DNA of 64,000 nt from a virus. The DNA lies in the IMG/VR virus record IMGVR_UViG_3300017917_002937, positions 21,172-85,171 of that record, one strand, 5' to 3'. Position 1 is the first letter of the stretch, and each line of letters opens with the position of its first letter. Position numbers and translations under genes: made by a program. Positions 36,590 to 46,471 of this stretch are shown here, in pieces. The notes beneath the pieces were generated by a model, which was not told the DNA's origin, ran no database searches, and was given only the letters and a program-made list of their open reading frames with translations.

Positions 36590-37807
36590 ATGGCATATAC
36601 AATAGTTAAAAGTGATGGGACAGTTTTAACGACCATTGCCGATGGGACAATTAATACAACAAGTTCATCACTTGGACTTCCAGGACGAAATTACGCTGGT
36701 TACGGACAAACATTAGACACAAATTTTGTACATCAATTAGAGAATTTTGCAGATACAGACCCTCCCCCAAATCCTCTTAGAGGTCAACTTTGGTATAATA
36801 CAAATAACCAAACACTTTATGTGTGCCCAACAGATGGAGAAACAAACAGTGCTAACTGGTCAGCATTAACTTCAACAACAAGTGGTGGAACAACAACATT
36901 CGGTGCTGTAACTATTACAGGGAATTTATTAGCAAATAATGGTACATTTACTAATCAAGTCTCTGCAAATTTAGGAACATTTGCTTATTTGACTGTAACT
37001 TCAAATGCAAATATAGCAGATGCAAATATAACAACCTCAAACATTGGTAATTTAACAACACAGGTTATAACAACAGGTGCCAATACCACCGCAGGTACAA
37101 TAACAGGTACATGGACAGCTAACGGAGGCTTATCAGGAAATACTGTTATATTAACAAATGGCAATTTGTTTATTGGAAATTCAGGAGGTGCTAACCTTTA
37201 TGGTGTACGCACTGACAAATACATGTATGCAAATGGAACACCAATTTCATTTGCTGGAACTTATAGTAATAGCAACGTTGCTGGATATTTACCAACTTAT
37301 AACGGAGTGGTATTAGCAAGTAATGTGACTACTCCTATATTAACAACAGGGGCAAACACAACACCAGGAACTGTTACTGGTAACTGGACATTAAGTTCAG
37401 GTTCAAGATTTAATGCTACATACGCTGACTTGGCTGAAAGATTTGCATCTGATGCAATTTATGATGCAGGCACAGTTGTTGAATTGGGCGGTGACAAAGA
37501 AATTACCGCTGTAAAATATGAATTAAGTGAAGATGTGTTTGGAGTCATATCACATACTGCTGCATATTTGATGAATTCAGGTGCAGGTGATGACGAAACT
37601 CATCCTCCTGTGGCAGTTAGCGGTAGAGTAAAAGTTAAAGTAACAGGAAAAGTATCTAAAGGTCAACGCTTAGTAAGTGCTGGTAATGGCATTGCTAGGG
37701 CAGCTAATCCAGGTGAAGCAAATTCATTTAATACTATAGGTCGTTCTTTAGTAAATAAAACAACTGTTGGTGTTGGCACAGTTGAAGCTATAGTAATTAT
37801 CAGATAA
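36590..37807 (+). CDS. Tail-fibre-like structural protein
   Basis: The 405-residue protein has an N-terminal phrase (about 30-90: GRNYAGYGQTLDTNFVHQLENFA, then GQLWYNTNNQTLYV) often found in marine phage fibre proteins. A threonine/asparagine/glycine-rich repetitive shaft follows (about 95-265). The C-terminal domain (about 275-405) begins ATYADLAERF and continues GTVVELGG, VFGVISHTAAYLMN, VAVSGRVKVKVTGKVSKGQ, a terminal domain known from phage fibres and adhesins. It probably contributes to host recognition. It is followed closely by another structural gene. Confidence 0.7.
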   Translation: MAYTIVKSDGTVLTTIADGTINTTSSSLGLPGRNYAGYGQTLDTNFVHQLENFADTDPPPNPLRGQLWYNTNNQTLYVCPTDGETNSANWSALTSTTSGGTTTFGAVTITGNLLANNGTFTNQVSANLGTFAYLTVTSNANIADANITTSNIGNLTTQVITTGANTTAGTITGTWTANGGLSGNTVILTNGNLFIGNSGGANLYGVRTDKYMYANGTPISFAGTYSNSNVAGYLPTYNGVVLASNVTTPILTTGANTTPGTVTGNWTLSSGSRFNATYADLAERFASDAIYDAGTVVELGGDKEITAVKYELSEDVFGVISHTAAYLMNSGAGDDETHPPVAVSGRVKVKVTGKVSKGQRLVSAGNGIARAANPGEANSFNTIGRSLVNKTTVGVGTVEAIVIIR

Positions 37808-37816
37808 GGATTAACA

Positions 37817-38767
37817 ATGACTTATGCACAATTTGGATTAATACAGGCTACAGATTATAATGCGTTAGTAGGTGGTAATCCTACTACCTCAAGCGGTACA
37901 TTAAATGCAGTATGGGCTACTGGAGGTACAACAGCTGGTTATGGACAAACAGCAGAGGCTAATGTTTCAGTTGGAGATACGGTTACTTCTACAAAATGGG
38001 CAAATCTTGTCAACTTTACTGCCAATAGTGCAAGTCATCAGGGAACTTCTATTACGTCGGTTACTGCTCCTAGTTCAGGTGGAACTATAACATATTTAAG
38101 TGCTATACCAACAAATTTAACATCAATTTATACAAGTCGTTTAAATGCTGCAACACAAGGATCAACCTCATCAAATGCTGTGTCATACGGAAGTACTTGG
38201 ACAACTGCAATTACATTTACACATACTGTAACATTTGCTAATGGCGATGCTGCTAGATATTTCTTTAATTCAGGTGGACAACTTAAAATTACAACAAGTC
38301 ATGCTAACAGTACAGCGGGAATTAATTTACTAATGAACAATCTTTGTAGCAATATTGGAACAGTTGTTCTTAGTGCTCCTACTTCTGGTAGTGTAACGAT
38401 TGCATCAACAAGTTATAATGGTATTACAAAAGTTGGTGGTGGTGGAAACGCTCCTACAATAAGCACAAATAATGGGTATTTTGCATTAACAACATCAAAT
38501 GCAAACGTGTTCACTCAAACCGCTAGCACTGGGCCTGCAGGATATCTAAGTACTTTTATACGAGTTATTGTAAAATCTAATGGTACTCAAGGTTCGAATG
38601 GTGATGCTGGAAGTGTTATCACAATCTATACAGTTTGGGATGAAGTGCCAGATGGTCTAACTGTTGGAACAGGATCAACAACTACTTGTACAATAACACC
38701 CCCTGAAAATGTATATTTACCTACAGCAAGCTGGGGAACACCTACTGTAACAGGTACTGTTGCTTAA
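37817..38767 (+). CDS. Virion structural protein, fibre-associated, 316 aa
   Basis: The protein starts FGLIQATDYNALVGG, and its middle contains ARYFFNSGGQLKI, a recurrent motif of marine phage structural proteins. The composition (serine, threonine, asparagine, glycine) is that of extended beta structure. It lacks cysteine pairs, membrane segments or enzyme motifs. It is the last gene of the structural block; a late box and the accessory region follow. The exact role is unknown. Confidence 0.55.
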   Translation: MTYAQFGLIQATDYNALVGGNPTTSSGTLNAVWATGGTTAGYGQTAEANVSVGDTVTSTKWANLVNFTANSASHQGTSITSVTAPSSGGTITYLSAIPTNLTSIYTSRLNAATQGSTSSNAVSYGSTWTTAITFTHTVTFANGDAARYFFNSGGQLKITTSHANSTAGINLLMNNLCSNIGTVVLSAPTSGSVTIASTSYNGITKVGGGGNAPTISTNNGYFALTTSNANVFTQTASTGPAGYLSTFIRVIVKSNGTQGSNGDAGSVITIYTVWDEVPDGLTVGTGSTTTCTITPPENVYLPTASWGTPTVTGTVA

Positions 38768-38791
38768 TTTTTTAAAATCAAAATAATACCA

Positions 38792-38799
38792 TCTAAATA
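38792..38799 (+). promoter_or_regulatory. Late promoter box at the head of the accessory region
   Basis: TCTAAATA lies 16 bases before the ATG at 38816, with AGGAGA at 38805-38810 as a strong ribosome site. It suggests that the accessory operon is expressed late with the tail genes. Confidence 0.5.
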
Positions 38800-38815
38800 C
38801 TCTCAGGAGAGTAAG

Positions 38816-39121
38816 ATGGATACAAACGAACTTATTAATGATTTAAAAATTAGGTTTAATCATAATTCTGCCAAAGACTATCTTAAAAACAAATATGAAT
38901 CAAAGTTAATTGTAGCTGACCAAGGGGGATTATGGAAAGCTACTATAGAAATTATTAGTTTTTTAAGCACAAACAATCAAGAGCAAATAGTTTTAATGGA
39001 CAGCTTTAATAATCCTGTTAAAGTTGATAGGATACTTCTATTAAACAAACTTACAAACATTTATAATCAAGTAACAAATGAATGGTACACAGAATGGTCT
39101 GAACTTGAAAGGCAACGATGA
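38816..39121 (+). CDS. Conserved hypothetical phage protein, 101 aa
   Basis: A small, mostly helical protein with a central YESKLIVADQGGLWKATIEI segment that I recall from T4-like marine phages, always without assigned function. There are no cysteines, signal sequence or membrane segment. Its stop overlaps the start of the first glycosyltransferase-like gene (ATGA), so it heads the accessory operon. Confidence 0.6.
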   Translation: MDTNELINDLKIRFNHNSAKDYLKNKYESKLIVADQGGLWKATIEIISFLSTNNQEQIVLMDSFNNPVKVDRILLLNKLTNIYNQVTNEWYTEWSELERQR

Positions 39122-39921
39122 GTAAAGGCGTTTTATTATTTGCTTTTAATTCACCAAAATTTAATTATTTTGACATGGCAGTTCATACTGCTAAAAGAGT
39201 AAATTATTTTTTAGATTTACCTGTAACAGTTGTCACTGATTCACAATCAAAACCAAATAATGTCGAATATAATTTTGATCAAATTATTATAACTGATTCT
39301 GACAGTTCAAATAAAAGAGATTGGGGTATATGGTTAAATAAAGGTCGATACAAAGCATTTGAACTATCTCCTTACCATCATACAATTTTACTAGATACTG
39401 ATTATATGGTAAATTCACAAAAGTTATTAAAAACTTTTACTTTACCAACCGATTTTTGTTGTCATGACACTACCGAATTTTTAATGAATCCAAATGCAGT
39501 ACAGGAAGTGTTAAGTGTATATAGTTTTAAAACATTATGGGCAACGGTAATAACATTTAAAAAATCTAAACGATCCGAACAAATTTTTAATTGTTTAAAA
39601 ATGGTTCAAAAAAATTTTGAACATTTTGCATTAATACATGGTTTTATAGCTAATACATTTAGAAATGATTATGCATTAACAGTTGCTCTTAGAACAGTAA
39701 ACGGTCAAATGGCATTAAAGAGTGATATAATACCATGGAATTTGACACATATTGGTAAAAATACTAGTGTTTATGCTGATGATACAAGTTATAAAAACAC
39801 AAAGTTTAATGTTGTTTTTGACAGATGGCAAAGAGGTAAAGTTAAAAAAGAATATATTACTATAAAAGATTTCGACTTCCACGTCATGAACAAAGAAAAC
39901 TTTTTGGAGCTAATAAAATGA
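39118..39921 (+). CDS. Glycosyltransferase-like protein (GT-A, DxD)
   Basis: The 267-residue protein has an N-terminal strand (GVLLFAFNS), LDLPVTVVTD, and a metal-binding DxD motif in ILLDTDYM (about 90-97), the order seen in GT-A nucleotide-sugar transferases such as GT8-like enzymes. The C-terminal part (NDYALTVALR) resembles the acceptor-side region. The protein is soluble, with no membrane segment. It overlaps both neighbours by four bases (ATGA). It is related in layout to the next gene, suggesting a duplicated pair that adds successive sugars. Donor and acceptor are unknown. Confidence 0.6.
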   Translation: MSKGVLLFAFNSPKFNYFDMAVHTAKRVNYFLDLPVTVVTDSQSKPNNVEYNFDQIIITDSDSSNKRDWGIWLNKGRYKAFELSPYHHTILLDTDYMVNSQKLLKTFTLPTDFCCHDTTEFLMNPNAVQEVLSVYSFKTLWATVITFKKSKRSEQIFNCLKMVQKNFEHFALIHGFIANTFRNDYALTVALRTVNGQMALKSDIIPWNLTHIGKNTSVYADDTSYKNTKFNVVFDRWQRGKVKKEYITIKDFDFHVMNKENFLELIK

Positions 39922-40724
39922 ATAAAGGATATGTTATATTAGCACAAAACACGAAAGCAGTAAACTATGTAAAATGTGCAGAAGCACTTGCTTTGAGTAT
40001 ACACAACGTCATGCCAAACGCAAAGGTTTCACTAATTACTAATGAAAACGATGTAAACTTTTCTTTATTTGATAGTGTTATTCCATTGCCATATGGCGAT
40101 TTAGAACCTAACAGCGATTGGAAGCTAATCAATGATTGGCAAATTTATGAAGCAAGTCCATATGAATATACAATTAAATTAGAAGCTGATTTGTATATGA
40201 CAAAAGATATAAGTTATTGGTTCGATATTTTAGAACATAGAGATTTAGTAATTTGTACTACCATAAGAAACTTTAAACAAGAAATAAGTAAAGTCAGAGG
40301 TTATAGACGTTTTATTGACGATAATTATTTACCTGATGTTTATAATGCAATAACTTATTTTAAAAAATCAGATTTAGCCAATAAGTTTTTCAGTATTGTT
40401 AAAAATATTTTTGAAAATTGGAGTGAATATAGAAAACATTACAAATGTAAACCAGATGAACCAGTATCAACTGATTGGGCCTATGCAATTGCAGCATATT
40501 TGTTAGGTATCGAGAAAACTACAATGCCAGTCTTTACTGACATGAGTATGATACATATGAAAGAATTTATCAATGGAAATGCTACCGAAAATTGGACAGA
40601 TACATTTGTTTATGAAATTTTTAAAAATCAAATAAAAATACAAACAGTTCCGCAATTATATCCTTTACATTATCAAGTTAAAAGTTTTGCTAATAAATTA
40701 TTAGAGGTCCATAATGACAGATAA
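39918..40724 (+). CDS. Glycosyltransferase-like protein, relative of the preceding gene
   Basis: The 268-residue protein begins GYVILAQNTKAVNY, has an AKVSLITNE strand, and a metal-site-like KLEADLYM (about 87-94) where the previous protein has LDTDY. STDWAYAIAAY in the C-terminal half matches NDYALTVALR of its neighbour by position. It is probably a nucleotide-sugar transferase of GT-A fold. The E-x-D version of the motif could alter metal use. It overlaps the upstream gene by four bases and the downstream one by eleven. Confidence 0.55.
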   Translation: MNKGYVILAQNTKAVNYVKCAEALALSIHNVMPNAKVSLITNENDVNFSLFDSVIPLPYGDLEPNSDWKLINDWQIYEASPYEYTIKLEADLYMTKDISYWFDILEHRDLVICTTIRNFKQEISKVRGYRRFIDDNYLPDVYNAITYFKKSDLANKFFSIVKNIFENWSEYRKHYKCKPDEPVSTDWAYAIAAYLLGIEKTTMPVFTDMSMIHMKEFINGNATENWTDTFVYEIFKNQIKIQTVPQLYPLHYQVKSFANKLLEVHNDR

Positions 40725-41058
40725 TGAAGATAGAGTAATTATTTTTGAAGCCCCTAAAATTATTGCACCTGAGTTTCGCTTATATTATAATGATAAGGGA
40801 GAAGTTATCTGTTACACCTGTCAAAAACTAGAAGGTGATAACTTTATAATTATTGATGCACGAACTTATGCTGAAGCAAGACCAGATGTAAAAGTAATTG
40901 ATGGTAAAATTTCAAGAAAACAAGCAAATGCAGTTGTTTATAAATTGATGCCTTCATTAGAAGGTACTTTATGTGCAACTGATGATATTAGTGTAATTGT
41001 TGATGATAGATATCAAGGAAACACAACCAATTGGAAATTAACTATATATGAGTTATGA
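40714..41058 (+). CDS. Conserved hypothetical protein, 114 aa
   Basis: A small alpha/beta protein with the central pattern LYYNDKGEVICYTCQKLEG, then IIDARTYAEARPDVKVIDGK. I recall similar proteins in marine T4-like phages beside glycosyltransferase-like genes but know no function. It overlaps both neighbours by eleven bases, which implies tight translational coupling. Confidence 0.55.
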   Translation: MTDNEDRVIIFEAPKIIAPEFRLYYNDKGEVICYTCQKLEGDNFIIIDARTYAEARPDVKVIDGKISRKQANAVVYKLMPSLEGTLCATDDISVIVDDRYQGNTTNWKLTIYEL

Positions 41059-41998
41059 TATTGTTGATGTAGCAGATTTAGATATTATATACTTAAGTTA
41101 TGACGAGCCACAAAAAGAAGAATTTTGGCTTAAGATTAAAAACATGGTTCCATGGGCTAAACGTGTAGATGGTGTAAAAGGTAGTGATGCTGCACACAAG
41201 GCTGCTGGGTTAGCAAGCGACACAGAAAGATTCATACTAATTGATGGTGATAATATGCCTGATGAATCTTTCTTTAATATACAACTAGATTTTACAGACA
41301 AAGATCCTAAATATAAATTGGCGCAATTTAGATGGAAAGCTATCAATTCAATTAATGGGCTTAGATATGGTAACGGTGGAATGAGTTCTTGGACAAAAAG
41401 TTACGTTGCTAATATGAAAACCCATGAAGCACAAACAGAAGGTGATATAACAAGAATAGTAGATTTTTGTTTGGATAGTAATGATAATTTATATTGGGCT
41501 ATGCATGATTGTTATAGCACAACATATCCCAATTATACACCTTTTCAAGCTTGGCGAGCTGGTTTTCGTGAAGGTGTAAAAATGTGTTTAAATCGCGGGG
41601 CTGTGCCTACTGTTGATGAATTTAAAGAAACTGTAGCAGGTCGTAACTTAAATAACTTAACGATTTGGCATAATGTTGGTTTAGATGCAGAAAATGGTAT
41701 ATGGGCTATATATGGTTCTAGATTAGGTACCTATCAAACATTGTTAACAGAATGGGATCCAAAACATGTCCAATGGTTTGATAATTATATAGAAACATGG
41801 CAACATCATAAAGATTTAGATCCCGAATTAGAATCAAATAACATTGGATCAATTTTGGCTAGTAAATTAGGATTACCAATTTGTACTTTGAGTGCTGACC
41901 AAAGTAAATTTTTTAAAAGGCATTATAATGCTGATAAAAGAAACCTAGGTCCCCTTATTACTGAAATGGAAATTATAAGAAGCATAGAAGGTTGGTAA
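41048..41998 (+). CDS. GT2-type glycosyltransferase-like protein
   Basis: The 316-residue protein opens LDIIYLSYDEPQKEEFW, continues PWAKRVDGVKG and FILIDGDNMPD (about 64-74), an order matching the nucleotide-binding strand and DxD site of GT2-like transferases found in marine phages. The C-terminal half (TPFQAWRAGFREGVKM, RNLNNLTIWHNVGLD) is characteristic of this phage family. Substrate unknown. Its stop overlaps the start of the first radical-SAM gene (TAATG). Confidence 0.6.
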   Translation: MSYDIVDVADLDIIYLSYDEPQKEEFWLKIKNMVPWAKRVDGVKGSDAAHKAAGLASDTERFILIDGDNMPDESFFNIQLDFTDKDPKYKLAQFRWKAINSINGLRYGNGGMSSWTKSYVANMKTHEAQTEGDITRIVDFCLDSNDNLYWAMHDCYSTTYPNYTPFQAWRAGFREGVKMCLNRGAVPTVDEFKETVAGRNLNNLTIWHNVGLDAENGIWAIYGSRLGTYQTLLTEWDPKHVQWFDNYIETWQHHKDLDPELESNNIGSILASKLGLPICTLSADQSKFFKRHYNADKRNLGPLITEMEIIRSIEGW

Positions 41999-43404
41999 TG
42001 AGTGAAAATCACGAACAAAAAAGAATTAAAGAAATAAAGATTAAAGTTGAAAACGAAGTTGGTCCTACCTTTTGTCTTGCTAAATGGCATCATGTAACCA
42101 TGTATTTACAAAGTGGAGAAACACATAGTTGTTATCATCCACAGCCACATAAAATACCCTTACAAGAATTAGAAAATAACCCTTCTGCATTACATAATAC
42201 ACAACATAAAAAAGAAGAACGTAAATTAATGTTAGCGGGTGGTAAACCATCAGGATGCCAATACTGCTGGAATATAGAAGCTATGGGTCCTGATTATATC
42301 AGTGACAGACATATAAGAAATAGCAGTATATTTACTGAAGAACGTTATCAACAAACAGCTTATGGTCCATGGGATCAAAATATTAATCCTGAATATATTG
42401 AAATTAATTTTGGAAATGAATGTAATTTTAAATGCGGATATTGTCATCCAAAATACAGTACAAGTTTTTACAAAGAAATTGAAAAATTTGGACCAGTTAC
42501 TGCTGTTAAAAATCATCGTTGTGATATAGATTGGATGAAGTTATACCAACGTGAAGATGAAAATCCTTATGTAGATGCATTTTGGAATTGGTGGCCTGAC
42601 TTACGTAAAACGTTAAATATTATACGTATAACAGGAGGAGAACCAACACTACACAGTAGTACTTGGAAATTTTTAGATCAGGTAGATATTGATCCCATGC
42701 CATGGCTAGAAGTAAATGTTAATAGTAATTTAGGTACTAAAAATATTTTAATAGAACGTTTGGCAAATAAAGTTAAAAAATTAACTGATGAAAATAAAAT
42801 AAAAAGTTTTAAACTATTTACTAGTATGGATACTTGGGGAGCTAGGGCAGAATATATTCGTACAGGATTAGATTTAGAAATTTGGGAAAAAAACTTTCAT
42901 ACCTATCTACAAAATACAAACAGTCCTATAACATTTATGATAACTTTTAATATCTTTAGTGTTACTACATTTAAGAGTTTACTTGAAAAGTTTATTGAAT
43001 GGAGAAAAATATATGGATGGTATGACGATCCAATTAACCCACAACATCGAGTAAGATTTGACACACCATATTTACGTGATCCTATACAGTATGATATGAA
43101 TTTACTTCCTAAAGAACAATTCATGCCTTATATGTACGAAGCATTAGTTTATATGAAAAATAATTTGGATGATAAAAGACATGATGCGTTTACGTCTATT
43201 GAGTATGAAAAATTTAAACGTGTTGTAGATTATATGGCAGAAACTAATTATGCTGAAGAAAAACTTATTGAAGGACGTAGAGATTTTTACAATTGGTTCA
43301 ATGAACTTGATGAAAGACGAGAGTCGGATATGCTAAATGTATTTCCTGAGTTATTGGATTTTTATAGGTTATGTCAAGAAGCTAACCAGTTAAATCCAAT
43401 TTAA
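41998..43404 (+). CDS. Radical-SAM enzyme 1 with N-terminal SPASM/twitch-like domain
   Basis: The 468-residue protein has the radical-SAM cluster motif CNFKCGYC (C142, C146, C149) and a GGEP SAM-binding motif (213-216). Before it lies a cysteine domain (C26, C45, C87, C90) with the spacing of a SPASM/twitch auxiliary-cluster domain, which normally follows the radical-SAM core; here it precedes it. Such enzymes use a 5'-deoxyadenosyl radical to modify peptides, sugars or other substrates; the substrate is unknown. I chose the ATG at 41998, which overlaps the previous stop; an upstream TTG adds two residues. First of seven radical-SAM genes. Confidence 0.85.
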   Translation: MSENHEQKRIKEIKIKVENEVGPTFCLAKWHHVTMYLQSGETHSCYHPQPHKIPLQELENNPSALHNTQHKKEERKLMLAGGKPSGCQYCWNIEAMGPDYISDRHIRNSSIFTEERYQQTAYGPWDQNINPEYIEINFGNECNFKCGYCHPKYSTSFYKEIEKFGPVTAVKNHRCDIDWMKLYQREDENPYVDAFWNWWPDLRKTLNIIRITGGEPTLHSSTWKFLDQVDIDPMPWLEVNVNSNLGTKNILIERLANKVKKLTDENKIKSFKLFTSMDTWGARAEYIRTGLDLEIWEKNFHTYLQNTNSPITFMITFNIFSVTTFKSLLEKFIEWRKIYGWYDDPINPQHRVRFDTPYLRDPIQYDMNLLPKEQFMPYMYEALVYMKNNLDDKRHDAFTSIEYEKFKRVVDYMAETNYAEEKLIEGRRDFYNWFNELDERRESDMLNVFPELLDFYRLCQEANQLNPI

Positions 43405-43411
43405 CTAAATA
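43404..43411 (+). promoter_or_regulatory. Late-type box inside the accessory operon
   Basis: ACTAAATA overlaps the stop of the previous gene and lies 18 bases before the ATG at 43430. It falls at one of the few real gaps of the operon, which supports a true promoter. Confidence 0.45.
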
Positions 43412-43429
43412 CTTCCTGACAGCTATTAT

Positions 43430-45247
43430 ATGAAATCAGTATATTTTTTTCAATGTCAGGAAGCTTATGGCTCAAGCATTTATTTACCATATTCTGCAGG
43501 GATACTATGGTGTTATCTTAATCAATTTAATGAAATAAAAGATAATTACACACTTAAAAAAGTTTTTTTTGAAAAAATTCCTTATTCAAATCATTTAGAA
43601 AAAATTATTAATCCTGATATTTGTTTGTTTAGTAATTATGGATGGAATACTACATATCAATTACAAATAGCCAAAATTATCAAAGATTTATATCCAAATT
43701 GCCAAATAATTGTAGGTGGACCTAATAGTAGACAAGATGAAGATTATATTAGACAACATAGTTATGTTGATATTTGGATATGGGGTGAAGGAGAAGAAAC
43801 ATTAAGAGAGCTATTAACGAATAAACCGTTAGTTACAATTAATGGAATAGCATATTTACTCAATGATAATTATTACAAAAATCCTATTAGAGAAAGAAGA
43901 AAATATTTAGATGAAATACCTAGTCCTTACTTAACGGGATTTTTTGATAGCTTTTTTAATGATTATGATTATAATTTTTTACCAATTTGGGAAACAGATA
44001 GAGGTTGTCCATATGCCTGTACTTTTTGTGATCAAGGTTCAGAGTATTTTACTAAACTTTATCAATTTGATATTAATAGATTATATAAAGAAATAGATTG
44101 GTTCGCAAAGAAGAAAATTGAATATGTTGAGTTAACTGCTAGTAATTTTGGTATTTTTGAACGTGATTTAGATATAGTGAAATATATTAAAGAATTACAT
44201 GATAATACAGGGTATCCACAAAAAATTAATGCAACATGGGCAAAAAATAGTCCAGAACGTGTATTTAAAATGAGCAAAATATTAGAAAAAATAAATAGGG
44301 GAGGAGTTACTTTAGCACTTCAAAGTAGTAATCAAACAGCACTTGATAATATAAAACGTTTTAATATTGTTAATGATAAACTTGAAAAAATTACCAATCG
44401 TTATATAAATTCAGGAATATTAACTTATCATGATTTTATTATAGGACTACCTGGAGAAACCTTAGCAAGTTGGAAAGAAGGATTATTATATGTAATTGAC
44501 ATGAACCCAGAAGGATGGATATTTGGACATGCTATGGAAGCATTTTTTAACACAGAATTTAAAGATCCAAATTACATTAAAAAATATAAATTACAATTTG
44601 CACATGTACCTCAAGTAAGTTTTTATAATTTTAAAAAAGAAGGTATACCAGTTGAAATGGGTGATTATGTAATAGGTTCATATAGTATGACTACTGATGA
44701 TTTCATCGAAGCACTTGTATTCAAGTATTTTATCGTTACGTATTATTGTTTAGGATGGGTAAAACATATAGCGGATACTTTACACAAAGAAAACAATGTA
44801 AAGCGTAGCGATTTTTTTATTAAACTTTATGAATGGTCTAACCAAAATAACTGTATTATAAAAATTGAATGTGATATAGTAAGAAATAACGTTAAAAATG
44901 TTTTGAAAAATAAAGATTTTTGGGGAAGACAGGTACATGGATCAAACGATATTTATTGGGAATATGAAACAGGAAGTTCATGTTTTATAGAAAAAGATAG
45001 AAAAAACTTCTACATGCAATTAGAACAATTTTTAAGTAAAACCTTTCCATATTGTAAATCAAAAGAGTTAGTAAAATACGCTGATTTAAAACAAATAAGT
45101 TTCAGTAGAAAATATCCATGTGTTGTAGATAACTATAAACTTAATGCAATAAATTATGAAACTTTTGAAGAATTTTGTAAAAATGTATATTGGTATGGAA
45201 AAAAGAAACAAGGTTGGAAAGTAAATATACTGGAAATGAATGAATAG
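43430..45247 (+). CDS. Radical-SAM enzyme 2, B12-binding type
   Basis: In this 605-residue protein, residues 1-150 form a Rossmann-like domain with IIVGGPN (93-99) and a WGEGEETL loop, as in cobalamin-binding radical-SAM enzymes; the DxHxxG cobalamin-ligand motif is absent. The cluster motif RGCPYACTFCDQGS gives C193, C197 and C200. GLPGET near residue 344 is typical of this class. Members methylate or rearrange unreactive carbons in natural products and hopanoids. It is a close relative of the enzyme at 51858 in layout. The C-terminal 250 residues are of no known fold to me. Confidence 0.85.
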   Translation: MKSVYFFQCQEAYGSSIYLPYSAGILWCYLNQFNEIKDNYTLKKVFFEKIPYSNHLEKIINPDICLFSNYGWNTTYQLQIAKIIKDLYPNCQIIVGGPNSRQDEDYIRQHSYVDIWIWGEGEETLRELLTNKPLVTINGIAYLLNDNYYKNPIRERRKYLDEIPSPYLTGFFDSFFNDYDYNFLPIWETDRGCPYACTFCDQGSEYFTKLYQFDINRLYKEIDWFAKKKIEYVELTASNFGIFERDLDIVKYIKELHDNTGYPQKINATWAKNSPERVFKMSKILEKINRGGVTLALQSSNQTALDNIKRFNIVNDKLEKITNRYINSGILTYHDFIIGLPGETLASWKEGLLYVIDMNPEGWIFGHAMEAFFNTEFKDPNYIKKYKLQFAHVPQVSFYNFKKEGIPVEMGDYVIGSYSMTTDDFIEALVFKYFIVTYYCLGWVKHIADTLHKENNVKRSDFFIKLYEWSNQNNCIIKIECDIVRNNVKNVLKNKDFWGRQVHGSNDIYWEYETGSSCFIEKDRKNFYMQLEQFLSKTFPYCKSKELVKYADLKQISFSRKYPCVVDNYKLNAINYETFEEFCKNVYWYGKKKQGWKVNILEMNE

Positions 45248-46469
45248 AGAATTTTTATTAAATGAAAGTAAAACATTTTGTATGTTTCCATGGCTACATT
45301 TGAATGTTACCCCTAAAGGAGATATATACCCTTGTTGTAGTAATGATTATACAAAACCATATGGTAATACTAAAGAAATTACATTGAAACAGGCATTTAA
45401 TAGCGAAGGAATGAAAAAATTACGTTTAGATATGTTAAATGAACGTAAAAATGAAATGTGTAATTTTTGTTATAAACACGAAGAAGCAGGACCACATAGT
45501 TTTAGAAATTACAGTAAAGAACATTTTGGTAAACATTTTAATGAATTAGTCACCAGTACTAAACCTGACGGAACTGTAGATACATTTCGTATGCATTACT
45601 TTGATATTAGATTCAGTAATATTTGTAATTTCAAATGTAGAACATGCGGGAGTGAATTCAGCAGTCAATGGGGTCTAGAAATGAATAAAAATTATGACCC
45701 CAAACACCCTATATTAATTCATGCAGATGACAATCAAGGTAAATTATTAGAAGAAGTTTTAGAACATGTAGACCATATTGATCTTGCTTATTTTGCCGGC
45801 GGAGAACCTTTAATTACTGACGAGCATTATACAATATTAGAGGAAATGATACGTAAAAAAAGAACTAATGTTACACTACGTTATAATACAAATGCTAGCA
45901 ATATTAAATATAAAAACCATGATGTGTTATCATTATGGAAACATTTTAAACGTATTGAATTAAGTTGTAGTATTGATCATTATGGTGAACGTGCAGAATT
46001 GTTGCGTAAAGGCACTGACTGGGGTAAAGTAGAAAGTAATTTGCTTACGTTTAGGGAACTAGATTATGTAAGTTTTCAAATGAATACTGTTTTTAGTATT
46101 TTTAATTATTTAACTATTGGTGAATTTTATCAGTATTTAAAAGATAAAAATATTATACGCCGCGAAGATTGGTATCATAGTTTGTATCTTGCTGTTCATC
46201 CAAATTACTATTCTGCAAAAAGCTTACCCAAGTCACTTAAACCTTTAGCAGAAGAAAAAGCACTAAAATATGCAGAAAACAATATTAATGATGGTACGAG
46301 TTTGTCACGTTTAGTTAAGGATGCAGTGAATTTTGCAAATGATACTGATAGTTGGAGTGAGGTAAGACAAAAATTTTTAGGTCATACAAAATCATTAGAT
46401 AGAATACGCCAAGAAAGTTTTTGGAAAGTATTCCCAGAATTAAATAGATTACAGGATTTAATGGAATAA
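45240..46469 (+). CDS. Radical-SAM enzyme 3 with N-terminal SPASM/twitch-like domain
   Basis: The N-terminal cysteine domain (C14 in FCMFPWLH, C32/C33 in IYPCC, C74 and C77 in CNFC) looks like a SPASM/twitch domain placed before the core. The radical-SAM motif CNFKCRTC gives C129, C133 and C136, and AGGEPL is the SAM-binding strand. With 409 residues it has the usual length for phage members of this family. It overlaps the previous gene by eight bases and is followed two bases later by a paralogue. A role in modifying a protein or sugar is inferred from family only. Confidence 0.85.
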   Translation: MNREFLLNESKTFCMFPWLHLNVTPKGDIYPCCSNDYTKPYGNTKEITLKQAFNSEGMKKLRLDMLNERKNEMCNFCYKHEEAGPHSFRNYSKEHFGKHFNELVTSTKPDGTVDTFRMHYFDIRFSNICNFKCRTCGSEFSSQWGLEMNKNYDPKHPILIHADDNQGKLLEEVLEHVDHIDLAYFAGGEPLITDEHYTILEEMIRKKRTNVTLRYNTNASNIKYKNHDVLSLWKHFKRIELSCSIDHYGERAELLRKGTDWGKVESNLLTFRELDYVSFQMNTVFSIFNYLTIGEFYQYLKDKNIIRREDWYHSLYLAVHPNYYSAKSLPKSLKPLAEEKALKYAENNINDGTSLSRLVKDAVNFANDTDSWSEVRQKFLGHTKSLDRIRQESFWKVFPELNRLQDLME

Positions 46470-46471
46470 TA